Shown here: piece after piece, positions 41,091 to 50,053 of the stretch | Layout of the letters: every line of letters starts with the position of its first letter | Position numbering within the stretch: the first letter of the stretch is position 1 | Assembly: GCF_041262165.1 (NCBI RefSeq) | Contig: NZ_JBGCBY010000009.1 | Coordinates: forward strand, 260,081 to 324,080 | Direction: 5' to 3' | DNA length: 64,000 nt | Source of the DNA: Streptacidiphilus sp041262165 | GTDB lineage: Bacteria > Actinomycetota > Actinomycetes > Streptomycetales > Streptomycetaceae | The notes under the pieces: generated by a model | The model's database searches: none | The model's input: the letters and a program-made list of their open reading frames with translations, nothing else | Told to the model about the DNA's origin: nothing | Made by a program: the position numbers and the translations under genes

Positions 41091-42479
41091 ATGCCTATCG
41101 CAACTGTCAACCCCGCCACAGGGGAAATCCTCGAGACCTTTGAACCGCTCGACGCCCAGGGTGTCGAGGAGCGCCTGACACGGGCGGCCGCGGCGTTCGC
41201 CGACTACCGGACCACCGGCTACGCCGAGCGCGCCGCCCGGCTTCGTGCCGCCGCGGACCTGCTGGACTCCGGCGGCGAGGAGACCGCTCGCACGATCACC
41301 CTGGAGATGGGCAAGCCGATCGGGCAGGCCCGTGCCGAGGTGGCCAAGTGCGCCAAGGCCATGCGCTGGTTCGCCGCACACGCTGAAGGCCTGCTCGCCG
41401 ACGAACACATCGATCCCGCTGACGTCGCCGACGCCGGCGCGTCGGCGGTCGTGGTGCGGTACCGGCCACTGGGGCCGGTGCTCGCGGTGATGCCCTGGAA
41501 CTTCCCACTGTGGCAGGTGGTCCGCTTCGCTGCCCCCGCACTCATGGCGGGCAACGTGGCGCTGCTCAAGCACGCGTCCAACGTGCCGCGCACCGCCCTG
41601 TTGCTGGAGCAGTTGTTCACCCGGGCCGGATACCCGCAGGGGTGCTTCCAGACCCTGCTGGTGGGGTCGGACGCGATCGAGGGCATCGTGCGCGACCGGC
41701 GGGTGGCGGCAGTGACGCTCACCGGCAGTGAGGCGGCAGGCCGCGCTGTCGCCGCCGTAGCGAGCGACGAGGTGAAGAAGAGCGTCCTGGAACTGGGCGG
41801 CAGCGACCCGTTCCTGGTGCTGCCCTCGGCCGACGTGGAACGCGCCGCACAGGTGGCGGTCACGGCCCGGGTGCAGAACAACGGGCAGTCGTGCATCGCG
41901 GCCAAGCGCTTCATCGTCCACAGCGACGTGTACGAGCCCTTCGCGGCAGCCTTCGTCGAACGTATGTCCGCGCTGCGTGTCGGTGACCCGCTGGACGAGG
42001 CTACCGAGATCGGGCCGTTGGCCAGCGAGAGCGGTCGGGCGGATCTGGAGGCACTGGTCGAGGATGCCCTGCGGCAAGGCGCGAAAGCACAGTGCGGAGG
42101 GCAGCGGCCTACTGACCGCCGCGATGGCTGGTTCTACGAGCCGACGGTGCTCACCGGTATCGCCAGCGGAATGCGCATCCACCGCGAGGAGTGCTTCGGT
42201 CCAGTCGCCACCCTCTACCAGGTCGGCAGCCTCAACGAGGCCGTGGAGCTGGCCAACGCGACGCCCTTTGGCCTCAGTTCCAACGCCTGGACCCGGGACC
42301 GCACCGAGCAGCGGATCCTGGAACGGGACCTGCAGGCGGGCGGCGTCTTCTTCAACGGCATGACCGCCTCACACCCGGCCCTGCCGTTCGGCGGCGTGAA
42401 GCGTTCCGGGTACGGCCGGGAGCTGTCCGCGCACGGGATCCGCGAGTTCTGCAACATCACCACGCTCTGGTACGGCTAG
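41091..42479 (+). CDS. Aldehyde dehydrogenase, succinate-semialdehyde dehydrogenase type
   Basis: Protein of 462 residues. Hallmarks are VMPWNFPLWQVVRF, VTLTGSEAAGRAVA (cofactor binding), the general-base Glu in SVLELGGSDPFLVL, the nucleophile Cys in QNNGQSCIAAKRF and the C-terminal PFGGVKRSGYGREL. This matches the GabD1-like group that oxidises succinate semialdehyde and related aldehydes with NAD(P). AAGGGAGA precedes the ATG. The 214-bp upstream spacer holds no other gene. Confidence 0.93.
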   Translation: MPIATVNPATGEILETFEPLDAQGVEERLTRAAAAFADYRTTGYAERAARLRAAADLLDSGGEETARTITLEMGKPIGQARAEVAKCAKAMRWFAAHAEGLLADEHIDPADVADAGASAVVVRYRPLGPVLAVMPWNFPLWQVVRFAAPALMAGNVALLKHASNVPRTALLLEQLFTRAGYPQGCFQTLLVGSDAIEGIVRDRRVAAVTLTGSEAAGRAVAAVASDEVKKSVLELGGSDPFLVLPSADVERAAQVAVTARVQNNGQSCIAAKRFIVHSDVYEPFAAAFVERMSALRVGDPLDEATEIGPLASESGRADLEALVEDALRQGAKAQCGGQRPTDRRDGWFYEPTVLTGIASGMRIHREECFGPVATLYQVGSLNEAVELANATPFGLSSNAWTRDRTEQRILERDLQAGGVFFNGMTASHPALPFGGVKRSGYGRELSAHGIREFCNITTLWYG

Positions 42480-42555
42480 ACCACCAGCGAGTCCGACGTG
42501 CCCGCGTGAGGACGGCTCAACTGGCGTGACGCCGCGAGACGGTGCCGCGGCCGCC

Positions 42556-42739
42556 CTATCGCTCGTCCTCGGTCAGGCCGCCCCACGCCCCGTAGGACTC
42601 CCCCGGCATGAAGGGCGTAGCGCCGGCAGGCGAGTTGGACCAGGCAGCTGGCGCACATTCTCTCCGCCGCGTCATCCGACCCGGCCTTTCGGGTGACGTG
42701 CGGAAGGATCCCGACGGGGGAACCGGGATCCTTCCGCAC
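42556..42739 (-). pseudogene. WhiB-family regulator remnant
   Basis: The minus strand reads ...DDAAERMCASCLVQLACRRYALHAG, with the C-x2-C-x5-C iron-sulfur cysteines, then after an extra base GESYGAWGGLTEDER followed by TAG, the WhiB G[VI]WGG turn. The extra base is in the C5 run at 42600-42604. The first Cys and the basic C-terminal tail are missing. A perfect inverted repeat overlies its 5' end. Confidence 0.75.
42698..42739. repeat. 16-bp perfect inverted repeat
   Basis: GTGCGGAAGGATCCCG (42698-42713) and its exact complement (42724-42739) flank a 10-nt loop. It lies at the 5' end of the WhiB remnant, where the first cluster Cys would be encoded. Confidence 0.85.
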
Positions 42740-42920
42740 AGGGCCGCCGGGACCACGGGGGCCAAGGTCCGCCGGTCGGCCACATCGATCGCCTTACCCG
42801 TGCACGGCGGATGAAACGTGTGCCGGCGGCATCGCGGTCCGGACCAGGGCGCGGCGAGTCAGTGGGCGCCCACCCGGCGACCGGGGATCGATACGCCCGT
42901 CTCCGCGATCGGGCGGCCTC

Positions 42921-43901
42921 TCAGGCTGTGCCGCCGGCTTCGGGGTCATCGTCGGTGAACACGTTCTGCACCCGCTGCTCGGGGCGGCGTTCCTCCTGCT
43001 TCACCAGCGCCGCCAGGACCTGGCGGTCGGCCCGAGTCAGCGGTGGCTGCATCAGGCCGCGCGGCCACAGCCGCCTGGCCCGCACCACATTGGCCTCCGC
43101 CGCGTACACGGTGATCTGCGCACTCAGATAGAGCCAGGAGATCAAACCCAGGACGGTGCCGAAGAAACCATAGACCTGGGTGGCGTGCCGCAGTTGATGG
43201 GCCACCAGATAGCCGCCGAAGCTCTGCAGGACGGTCCAGGCGGGACCGGCCACCAAGCATCCCGGAAGAAGGTCCCCAAATTGCACCTCCTCCGGGGTCA
43301 GGATCCGGAAGCAGAGCAGGTAGAGGCCGGTGTTCACCGCCGCCGAGGCGACCAGGGCACCGGCGACGGCCAGTGCACCGTGCGCGAGGAAGCCGGCCAG
43401 CGCGGCGGTGGCCGTGCTGAGCAGCAGACCCAGGCCGAGCGCTACGAACAGCAGCAGGCCGCGCCCCAGCCGGGGGAGGAATCCCGGGCGCTCCACGCCA
43501 GGGATGTTCCACACCTGGGCCATCGCGAACTGCAGGGCCTGAGTGACGCCCAGCGCTCCGTAGAGCAGGCCGAGGGTGCCGATGACCACGGCGATGCCGG
43601 CGCCCTGCAACGAGTGCACGTTCTGACTCAACTGGCTGCCGATGATCGGGAAGTCGGCCAGCGCCGAGTGCAGTACCGCGCGCTGGGCGCTCTGGTTGCC
43701 GTGAAGCACGAAGCCGAGGCCTGTGGTGAGCAGCAGCAACAACGGGAAGACGGCGGCGAATCCGTAGTAGGTGACCAGCGCGGCGAGCTGGCCGCCCCGG
43801 TCGTCGCCGAACTTCTTCACGACGCCGAAGACGAATGCCGAGACCCGCCCCCGCTGCTGTGCCCGGTCCACGGCGCGGAGCGCGCGCTCCACCGGGTTCA
43901 T
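42921..43901 (-). CDS. YihY/BrkB-family membrane protein
   Basis: Protein of 326 residues with about six helices. Landmarks of the YihY family are DRGGQLAALVTYYGFAAVFPLLLLL, ALQFAMAQVWNIPG and TVLGLISWLYLSAQITVYAAEANVV. The family was once annotated as ribonuclease BN; its real role is unknown. The C-terminal tail is charged and cytoplasmic. It is transcribed away from the sigma gene. Confidence 0.92.
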   Translation of the reverse strand: MNPVERALRAVDRAQQRGRVSAFVFGVVKKFGDDRGGQLAALVTYYGFAAVFPLLLLLTTGLGFVLHGNQSAQRAVLHSALADFPIIGSQLSQNVHSLQGAGIAVVIGTLGLLYGALGVTQALQFAMAQVWNIPGVERPGFLPRLGRGLLLFVALGLGLLLSTATAALAGFLAHGALAVAGALVASAAVNTGLYLLCFRILTPEEVQFGDLLPGCLVAGPAWTVLQSFGGYLVAHQLRHATQVYGFFGTVLGLISWLYLSAQITVYAAEANVVRARRLWPRGLMQPPLTRADRQVLAALVKQEERRPEQRVQNVFTDDDPEAGGTA

Positions 43902-44190
43902 GACGCTGAGGCCGATGCACCGTCGTGGGTTTCACGGACGTCCGTGCGGGCGCTGCTCATGGCCTTCCTCCTGGAGTCCGGCGAAACGCTGTCGCTGACC
44001 GTTACTGCTCGGCTGCCCTGAACTGCACCGTTGACACCTCGGCCGACGATGGGCGACACCACGCGTCAACCGAGAAAAGTAAGGGTTTGGTAAGCGCGAC
44101 CATAGTCCGGCCGATGGAGGGTAGGGGACCTGGCGGAGTACGCACCGACCACGAATCCCGCTCACGATGCACGGAGGAAGAGGGAGCATC

Positions 44191-45087
44191 ATGTCCCCGC
44201 AACTCACGGCTTCGACTGACGCTCGAACCCGAACGGTCCAGACCGCCGCACGGACCGAGGCGCAACGTCCAGCTGAGCAGGTCTTCCAGATCGAGAAGAT
44301 CGACAACCCCTCCGCCTGCTCCCCCGCCGACGCCCGGGCCCTGTCCAAGGCCCTGTTCGCCAGGCTGCGCGAGGCGGAAGAGGGCACCGCCGAGTACTCC
44401 TACGTCCGGGGCACGCTGATCGAGCTCAACCTGTCGCTGGTGAAGTTCGCAGCCCGTAGGTACCGCACCCGCAGCGAGCCCATCGAGGACATCATCCAGG
44501 TCGGCACGATCGGCCTGATCAAGGCCATCGACCGGTTCGACCTCGACTTCGACGTGGAGTTCACCACCTTCGCGCTGCCCACGATCAGCGGTGAGATCAA
44601 GCGTTTCTTCCGCGACACCAGCTGGATGGTCCACGTGCCGCGCCGCCTGCAGGAACTGCGCCTTGCGCTGGCCAAGGCCGGCGACGAGCTGGAACAGCAA
44701 CTGGACCACTCCCCCACCCCCGCCGACTTCGCCGCCCACCTGGACCTGACCGAGGCGGAGGTCATCGAGGGCATGACCGCGGGAAACGCCTACACTCCGC
44801 ATTCCCTGGACGCCACCAGCGGCTACGAGGACGACGGCGCGCCCACCATCGTGGACCATCTGCTGGTCGACGACCCGGCCTTCGAGGCGGTGCTGCATCA
44901 CGAGACACTCAAACCGCTGATCGCGGGCCTGCCCGAGCGCGACCGCGCGATTCTCTCCATGCGCTTCGGCGCCGACATGACCCAACACCAGATCGGCGAA
45001 GCCCTGGGCGTCTCCCAGATGCACGTCTCCCGGCTGCTCGCACACATCCTGCAACGCCTGCGCACCGGCCTCCTCGCAGAGGACTGA
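44191..45087 (+). CDS. SigB/SigF-type RNA polymerase sigma factor
   Basis: Sigma factor of 298 residues. Region 2 (NLSLVKFAARRYRTRSEPIE, IIQVGTIGLIKAIDRFDLDF), region 3 (MVHVPRRLQELRLALAKAGDELEQ) and region 4 (GLPERDRAILSMRFGADMTQHQIGEALGVSQMHVSRLL) are all present, matching the actinobacterial SigB/F/G stress and differentiation group. ATG at 44191 is preceded by GGAGG-like purines; an ATG at 44167 is in frame. A STAS antagonist and a HATPase anti-sigma factor encoded downstream are its likely partners. Confidence 0.95.
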   Translation: MSPQLTASTDARTRTVQTAARTEAQRPAEQVFQIEKIDNPSACSPADARALSKALFARLREAEEGTAEYSYVRGTLIELNLSLVKFAARRYRTRSEPIEDIIQVGTIGLIKAIDRFDLDFDVEFTTFALPTISGEIKRFFRDTSWMVHVPRRLQELRLALAKAGDELEQQLDHSPTPADFAAHLDLTEAEVIEGMTAGNAYTPHSLDATSGYEDDGAPTIVDHLLVDDPAFEAVLHHETLKPLIAGLPERDRAILSMRFGADMTQHQIGEALGVSQMHVSRLLAHILQRLRTGLLAED

Positions 45088-45592
45088 CCCCGGGCACGGG
45101 TTCCCCTCGCTTTCGAACCCCGTCGATGAAGTCGATTTGTATTTCAAGGGCGGGATCGTGCTGCGGCACGGCGAGCCTGCGGTCGATGTGCCGGGAGGTG
45201 GAAGTGTGGTGGTCGGGGTCATCGCGGCATCGCCGGGCCGTCTTTCGTGGCTGTCGCATCCTGCGCTGTCCCACCAGGCTGAGACGGACGTCTACGGCCT
45301 GAGGGCCGGCGCGCTGCGACCTCACCCTCAGCGAGCCGGCCCACGCGTGGTCGTTGGTCCTACCGGTCCTACCGGTCCTACCGGAAGGGGGAACTTGGCG
45401 ATGTCCACGAAACGGCGCGCTGGTGGACCGCGAGCGCCCTGCTGTCGCCGTCGCGCCTCGAGGCAGCTGTCGAGGCAGCTGTCGAGGCACAGCCTTTCGG
45501 CATAGTGTCTGCACCGAACGATGTCCGCACCGACCGGCGTTCCCTGCAGACGACCCTCCCCTGGTGGGGACGGCAGACCACGAAGGAGAGTC
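45088..45592. other. Spacer with two families of tandem repeats
   Basis: About 505 bp between the sigma and STAS genes. It holds three copies of GGTCCTACC (45356-45382) and two and a half copies of TCGAGGCAGCTG (45458-45493). No convincing gene was seen. GGAGAG at the right end serves the STAS gene. Confidence 0.7.
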
Positions 45593-45994
45593 ATGGACGG
45601 CACTGCCGCCGATGCATCCAGCTCGAACGAACCGGTGCAGATCCCAGCGGTCGCCGCGGGACGGCTGACGGTAGAGGTCAGGGATCTCGGTTCTGCGGTC
45701 GTCGTCGCACCCGTCGGCGAGCTGGACCACGACACGGCGGACGTGCTGCGCGAGCGACTCGACATCTGCCTCAGTGCTGAAGCGCCATGGATCCTCGTGG
45801 ACTGCCGCGAGTTGAGCTTCTGCGACTCCACCGGCCTCAATCTGCTGCTCGCCACGCGATCGAAGGCCGAGTCGTCCGGCACCAGGATCAGTCTCGCCGA
45901 GCTGCACTCCACCATCAGCCGACTGTTTGAGCTCACCGGTGTGGACGCGGTCTTCGAGATCTACTCGACCGTTGACGAGGCGGTGCGCTCCTAG
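45593..45994 (+). CDS. STAS-domain anti-sigma factor antagonist
   Basis: Protein of 133 residues in the SpoIIAA/RsbV family. The core is VVVAPVGELDHDTADVLRERL and DCRELSFCDSTGLNLLLAT, where the Ser of CDSTG is the phosphorylated residue. Unphosphorylated, it would bind the anti-sigma kinase encoded 112 bases downstream and free the SigB-type factor. The ATG at 45593 follows GGAGAG. Confidence 0.95.
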   Translation: MDGTAADASSSNEPVQIPAVAAGRLTVEVRDLGSAVVVAPVGELDHDTADVLRERLDICLSAEAPWILVDCRELSFCDSTGLNLLLATRSKAESSGTRISLAELHSTISRLFELTGVDAVFEIYSTVDEAVRS

Positions 45995-46106
45995 TGTTCC
46001 GATTCGCAGGGACGGCGGGGTGTTCGGAGCTCCGGCGCGGGCAGGCGTACGAACGAATCACCGGGCGCCCCCAGCGCCGCAGGACCCCGCGAAGGGATGA
46101 GGTCGG

Positions 46107-46604
46107 ATGAACTCGAGCCAGCCTCACCAACGCTCCACCCGCAACGGCGCGCTGCCGCGGGCTTCCGCGGACGGCCGGGTCCCGGACGGCCAGATCCGCC
46201 GGCTGGCGCTGTTCGGCAGCAAGGGCGTGGTCGGCCGATGTCGGGACTTCGCCCGCGACGGCCTGCGTGACTGGGGCTGGCTCCCCGCCACCGGCGACCC
46301 CGACCGGCAGGCGTCGGCCGACGACGTGCTCCTCGTGGTCTCCGAGCTGGTCACCAACGCCTGCCTGCACGCCGGAGGCCCGACCTCGCTCCAACTGCGC
46401 GGCTCGGCCGGCCTGATCAGGGTCGAGGTGCACGACGCCAGCACCAATCGCCCCCGACCGCGCACCCCGCAGGACCTCGCAGGCCCCGGAGGCCACGGCC
46501 TGTACGTGATCGACCGCCTCGCCCGCCGCTGGGGCGTGACCGTGCACGAGGACGGCACCGGCAAGTCCGTCTGGGCCGAAGTGGTCGCACCGCCCGGCCC
46601 TTGA
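46107..46604 (+). CDS. RsbW-like anti-sigma factor, HATPase_c_2 domain
   Basis: Protein of 165 residues with the GHKL ATPase boxes: N-box DVLLVVSELVTNACLHAG, G1-like VEVHDAS, and G2 GPGGHGLYVIDRLARRWGV. It is expected to sequester the SigB-type factor and phosphorylate the STAS protein. The first 35 residues form a charged extension. It follows the STAS gene in the same direction. Confidence 0.92.
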   Translation: MNSSQPHQRSTRNGALPRASADGRVPDGQIRRLALFGSKGVVGRCRDFARDGLRDWGWLPATGDPDRQASADDVLLVVSELVTNACLHAGGPTSLQLRGSAGLIRVEVHDASTNRPRPRTPQDLAGPGGHGLYVIDRLARRWGVTVHEDGTGKSVWAEVVAPPGP

Positions 46605-46624
46605 CACCGTCTGTTGAACCACAT

Positions 46625-46723
46625 GGCGGTTGGACCTTCCTGACCAACCATGCCCGCGTGCTCGCCGCGATCTCGCAGGACCCCGGCACCCGCGTGCGGG
46701 ACATTGCCTCGCGGGTCCAACCA
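46625..46723 (+). pseudogene. Winged-helix regulator fragment
   Basis: The frame reads GGWTFLTNHARVLAAISQDP and GTRVRDIASRV, the opening of a MarR/GntR-like winged helix family common in streptomycetes. It ends before the recognition helix. No ribosome site is seen for the in-frame start. It is probably a truncated gene. Confidence 0.6.
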
Positions 46724-46755
46724 CTACTGGCAAGCAACCGCCCGCGCGAGCCCAG

Positions 46756-47541
46756 TCAGAGCGGGGCGATGAGCGAGAACCGGGCGCCGTGGGGATCGCG
46801 CACGGAGGCGGTGGGGCCGTAGGGCGACGGGGCCGGCGGGGTGATGATCCGGCCGCCCAACCGCTGAGCGTGTGCGGTCGCGGACTCGACGTCGTCCACT
46901 GCGAAGGAGATGTGCCAGTGTGCGGTCTCCTCCCCGTCGACGGCCTTGACAGTGCGCAGAGCAGCGACGTTGTGCCCCTGCACGCGCACCACGACGCGTT
47001 CGTGCTCCCAGTGGACCTCCAGTTGCTCGGGACCGAGGTGGTCCCAGTCCAGCACGCTGCCGTAGAACATGGCGGCGCCGAACGCGTCTTCGGTGCTGAG
47101 CTCCACCCAGTTGGGTGCGCCGGGCAGGCGCAGGTGGCGAGCAGGTCCGGCCGTGCCCTGCCACAGGCCGAAGGCCGCGCCGCCGGGGTCGGTGGCGATC
47201 GCCAGGCGTCCGCCGGTGAAGTCCATGGGTCCGATGCCCACCGTGCCCGCGCGCTCACCCACCCGGCGCGCGGCGGCGGCGATGTCGGTCACCCCGAAGA
47301 ACGTGGTCCAGGTGGCCGGGAACTGCCATCGTTCGGGCAGGGCAGCGATGCCGGCGACCTTGGTGGCGCGGGTGAGGGCGTACGCGTACGGGCCCGTCGG
47401 CTCGGAAACGGTTTCGAAGCTCCAGCCCAGGAGCGGCCCGTAGAAGGCCTGTGCTGCTGCCACGTCCGGGGTCAGCAAACTCACCCAACTAGGGGCCCCG
47501 GGCACGCACGGCACCGGGGGAACTTCCTGCATCATCGTCAT
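46756..47541 (-). CDS. Two-domain VOC/glyoxalase-like protein
   Basis: Protein of 261 residues with two VOC repeats: GAPSWVSLLTPDVAAAQAFYGPLLGW near the start and GAPNWVELSTEDAFGAAMFYGSVLDW from residue about 140, each ending in a DPGGAAFGLWQ or DPHGARFSLI strand. Similar proteins act as glyoxalase, dioxygenase or resistance proteins; the activity is not clear. ATG at 47541 is one of several close Met codons. Single gene. Confidence 0.9.
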   Translation of the reverse strand: MTMMQEVPPVPCVPGAPSWVSLLTPDVAAAQAFYGPLLGWSFETVSEPTGPYAYALTRATKVAGIAALPERWQFPATWTTFFGVTDIAAAARRVGERAGTVGIGPMDFTGGRLAIATDPGGAAFGLWQGTAGPARHLRLPGAPNWVELSTEDAFGAAMFYGSVLDWDHLGPEQLEVHWEHERVVVRVQGHNVAALRTVKAVDGEETAHWHISFAVDDVESATAHAQRLGGRIITPPAPSPYGPTASVRDPHGARFSLIAPL

Positions 47542-47870
47542 CGCCCCATATCTCGTTGCCCCTCGCCTTCCCCGTCCGACCGCCGGTGGAACCGTTCCGT
47601 GCTGCAGCAGGCCGTCGACGTCACCCGCCCGGCCGAAGGCGGCCCCGACACCCGGCTCTTCCGCGGCTCGCCGCGCCCGGTCGGATACGTTCATGGACGC
47701 AACGGCCTCCATCGGACGGGCGGCTCACCGCTGCGCGCCGGGTGAACCCGGTTCGGGAGCGCCGCGTTCACATCCGGGTTTACATCCGGCGCGCTGGGCA
47801 GACGCCCTGCGACAGCGCCCCCGACCCGCAGCGCGGTCCTCGGTCCGGACCGCAGAGCCAGGAGGTTCCG
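47542..47870. other. Spacer of 329 bp
   Basis: No gene was recognised. A short direct repeat of CATCCGG occurs near 47774 and 47788. AGGAGG at the right end belongs to the MrpE-like gene. Confidence 0.4.
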
Positions 47871-48326
47871 GTGCCCCGCTCCCGACGCGACACAGCATGT
47901 GTCCGACCGCCCGGCGGACCCCGCATCGCCGTCGAACTCGTAGCCTGGTGGGTGCTGCTGTTCCTGCTGTACGTGGTGTTCATCAGCACCCTTTCCGCGC
48001 TGGAACTCTGCGTGGGCGCCGGGGTGTCGGGGCTCGCGGCGGTGGGTGCGTGGACAGTGCACCGGGCCGCGCAGCCCACAGCCGGGCCCGCCGGTCAACT
48101 CGCGGCGGCGCTGCGCGGGCGACCCACCCGGGGCCGGTTCCGGCCCGTGCGGCTGCGCGAAGGCGTCGGGCCGTCGTGGGCCTGCGCGCTGCTCTCCGGT
48201 ACGCCCGGCAGTTGCGTCGTCGCGATGGACGAGGAGAAGGGCGACGGAGCGGTGCTGACGGTACACACGTTGTTCCCGGCCCGCTCGAGGCTCGAGCGGG
48301 CGCTCACGCAGGCGGACGACGCGTGA
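47871..48326 (+). CDS. Orphan MrpE/MnhE-like membrane protein
   Basis: Protein of 151 residues with two N-terminal helices (IAVELVAWWVLLFLLYVVFI and a second to residue about 62) and a cytoplasmic part in which ACALLSGTPGSCVVAMD...VLTVHTL resembles the SxTPGTxxxDxxxxxxxVHxL region of Na+/H+ antiporter subunit E. The other Mrp subunits are not nearby. CCAGGAGG precedes the GTG start. Role unknown. Confidence 0.65.
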   Translation: MPRSRRDTACVRPPGGPRIAVELVAWWVLLFLLYVVFISTLSALELCVGAGVSGLAAVGAWTVHRAAQPTAGPAGQLAAALRGRPTRGRFRPVRLREGVGPSWACALLSGTPGSCVVAMDEEKGDGAVLTVHTLFPARSRLERALTQADDA

Positions 48327-48396
48327 ACGCGGCGAGGGCGGGCAGGCGCGCAAGCAGCGAGTTGTAGTGACCCGTCACGAAGGAGAGGGCAGGGAC

Positions 48397-48624
48397 ATGG
48401 GGATAGGCGGTTGCATCGGCATCTTCGCGCTGGGCGCGATTCTGACGTTCGGCGTGAACTGGCATGTGTCAGGGATGAACATCCACGTGGTGGGGGTGAT
48501 CCTGATGGCCGCAGGACTCATCGGCACACTCGCGACCGTCGGCATGTACCGTCGCCGCCGCCCGCCCGTCGGAGGCCCGATGGAAGGCGAGGAGATCATC
48601 CGCGAGCGGCACTACTACGATTGA
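48397..48624 (+). CDS. Small DUF6458-like membrane protein
   Basis: Protein of 75 residues with two helices (CIGIFALGAILTFGVNW and VVGVILMAAGLIGTLATVGM) and a basic, then acidic tail (EEIIRERHYYD). The pattern MGIGGCIGIFALGAIL and the RRR stop-transfer block fit the short actinobacterial DUF6458 family. GGAGAGGG precedes the ATG at 48397. Confidence 0.85.
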   Translation: MGIGGCIGIFALGAILTFGVNWHVSGMNIHVVGVILMAAGLIGTLATVGMYRRRRPPVGGPMEGEEIIRERHYYD

Positions 48625-48682
48625 GACGCAGCGGAGGGCAGCCGGTCCGCGGCTTGGCCCCTCGGCCGGCCGTCCAGCAGCC

Positions 48683-49957
48683 TCACCTACGGCGGCGGAA
48701 GCGAAGGTGCTCGCCGCGGGCGAACCGCCTCAGGTTGCCGAGGCGGTTGAACCTCGCACTCTTGAGCGCGGAGACACGGTCCAGCTCCTCCATGAGTCGC
48801 CGCGACCGGTGCTCCAGGTCCAGCTCGTCGAGGATGCGGTCGACTTCTGCCAGCAGCGAGCCGTACAGCTGCCACGCATGGGGGCGCTCCTGGACCCGGT
48901 CCAGCAGCATGTCAGCCACCTTCTCCCGACTGGCCCCCGCAGCGGAAAGCTCCGTGGCCAAGCGGGACTCGGCCTCCTCGGCGTTGCTGCTGGCCTGCGC
49001 CGTCACCAGCACGGCGAAGCTGACCAGGGCTGCGCCGATATGGGCGAACAGCTCTTCCAGCGCGAGCGCGACCTCACGGGGGAACAGCGGCTCCCCCTGG
49101 TCCCGTCGCTTGGCGAGGTCGGTCAGCGAGCGGGCCAGGACGCGCACCACGACCACGCAGATCTCGAGGGTGTCCAGCCCCGTACGGAGAACCAGACGGG
49201 ACAGGAGGCCCTCCGGGGTCCTGGGATTCAGCCGCAGGCTGTCCTCCGCCTGCCGCAGTGAAGCGTCGACGGCGGCGATGTCCTGGTCCAGCCTGCGGGC
49301 CTCGTGCAGCCGGGCGGCAGAGCGTCCGACCTCAGACGGTCTGTCCAGCTCCTCCGCGATACCCAGCAGCAGATGGCGCCCGCGTCGGGCGAGGTCCTCG
49401 AGGGACTCCCCCGCGGTGTCCACCCAGACTGGAGGAGCGAACAGGAAGTTGAACAGCAGACCCACCCCGGCGCCGATCAACGTCTCCAGCACCCGGTCCC
49501 AGGCCTGGGACGCGAGTCGGGTCACCCCGAGCACGAGCATCGCGCTGATCGCGACCTCACTGACGAACTCGTCGACCCGTACGAAACGCCCGACGGTCAG
49601 GGCAGCGAGAATGATCAGGCCCAGGCTCCACCACGACAGCCCCGTCACGGAGCTGAACCCGATGGCGATCAGGACCCCGATCACGACGGCGTTGACGCGA
49701 CGGATGCTGGTGGTGAGCGTCGAGTACAGGGTGACCTGGACGACCAGCAGCGCGGTCAGCGGCGCGGTCAGCGGGGCCGGTTCACTGCTGAGGCGCTCCG
49801 CGACGGCGAAGGAGATCGTGGCCGCCACCGTCGCCCGCACCGTCTGTTCCACGACGGGGTTCCTGCGACGCTTGGCCAGCCCCGTGACCGCACCACTCAC
49901 ACCACGCATTCCTCGACTATTCCCACGCTGAGCTCGCGGCGACACAAGCAACGACAC
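48683..49957 (-). CDS. FUSC/aromatic acid exporter-like membrane protein
   Basis: Protein of 424 residues. The N-terminal half has about six helices (RATVAATISFAVAERL, APLTALLVVQVTLYSTLTTS, VIGVLIAIGFSSVTGLSWW), typical of FUSC/ArAE exporters; the C-terminal half is a long helical cytoplasmic domain rich in Arg and Glu. Substrate unknown. Starts at 49957 or, with a shorter tail, 49909 are possible. Single gene, convergent with the DUF6458-like gene. Confidence 0.88.
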   Translation of the reverse strand: MSLLVSPRAQRGNSRGMRGVSGAVTGLAKRRRNPVVEQTVRATVAATISFAVAERLSSEPAPLTAPLTALLVVQVTLYSTLTTSIRRVNAVVIGVLIAIGFSSVTGLSWWSLGLIILAALTVGRFVRVDEFVSEVAISAMLVLGVTRLASQAWDRVLETLIGAGVGLLFNFLFAPPVWVDTAGESLEDLARRGRHLLLGIAEELDRPSEVGRSAARLHEARRLDQDIAAVDASLRQAEDSLRLNPRTPEGLLSRLVLRTGLDTLEICVVVVRVLARSLTDLAKRRDQGEPLFPREVALALEELFAHIGAALVSFAVLVTAQASSNAEEAESRLATELSAAGASREKVADMLLDRVQERPHAWQLYGSLLAEVDRILDELDLEHRSRRLMEELDRVSALKSARFNRLGNLRRFARGEHLRFRRRR

Positions 49958-50053
49958 TGCGGGCGTCCCAATGGCTCAGCGGGAGGAGGCGCGGCGGCGA
50001 TGACGGCGGTCCTGAACGGTGGCCACCGCCGAACCCGGGGCCCGTCGCGCCGA

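Noticed and set aside
44081..44124. SigB-type promoter (GTTT...GGGTA) before the sigma gene
   Set aside because: GTTT and GGGTA are present but 30 bases apart, roughly twice the expected spacing.
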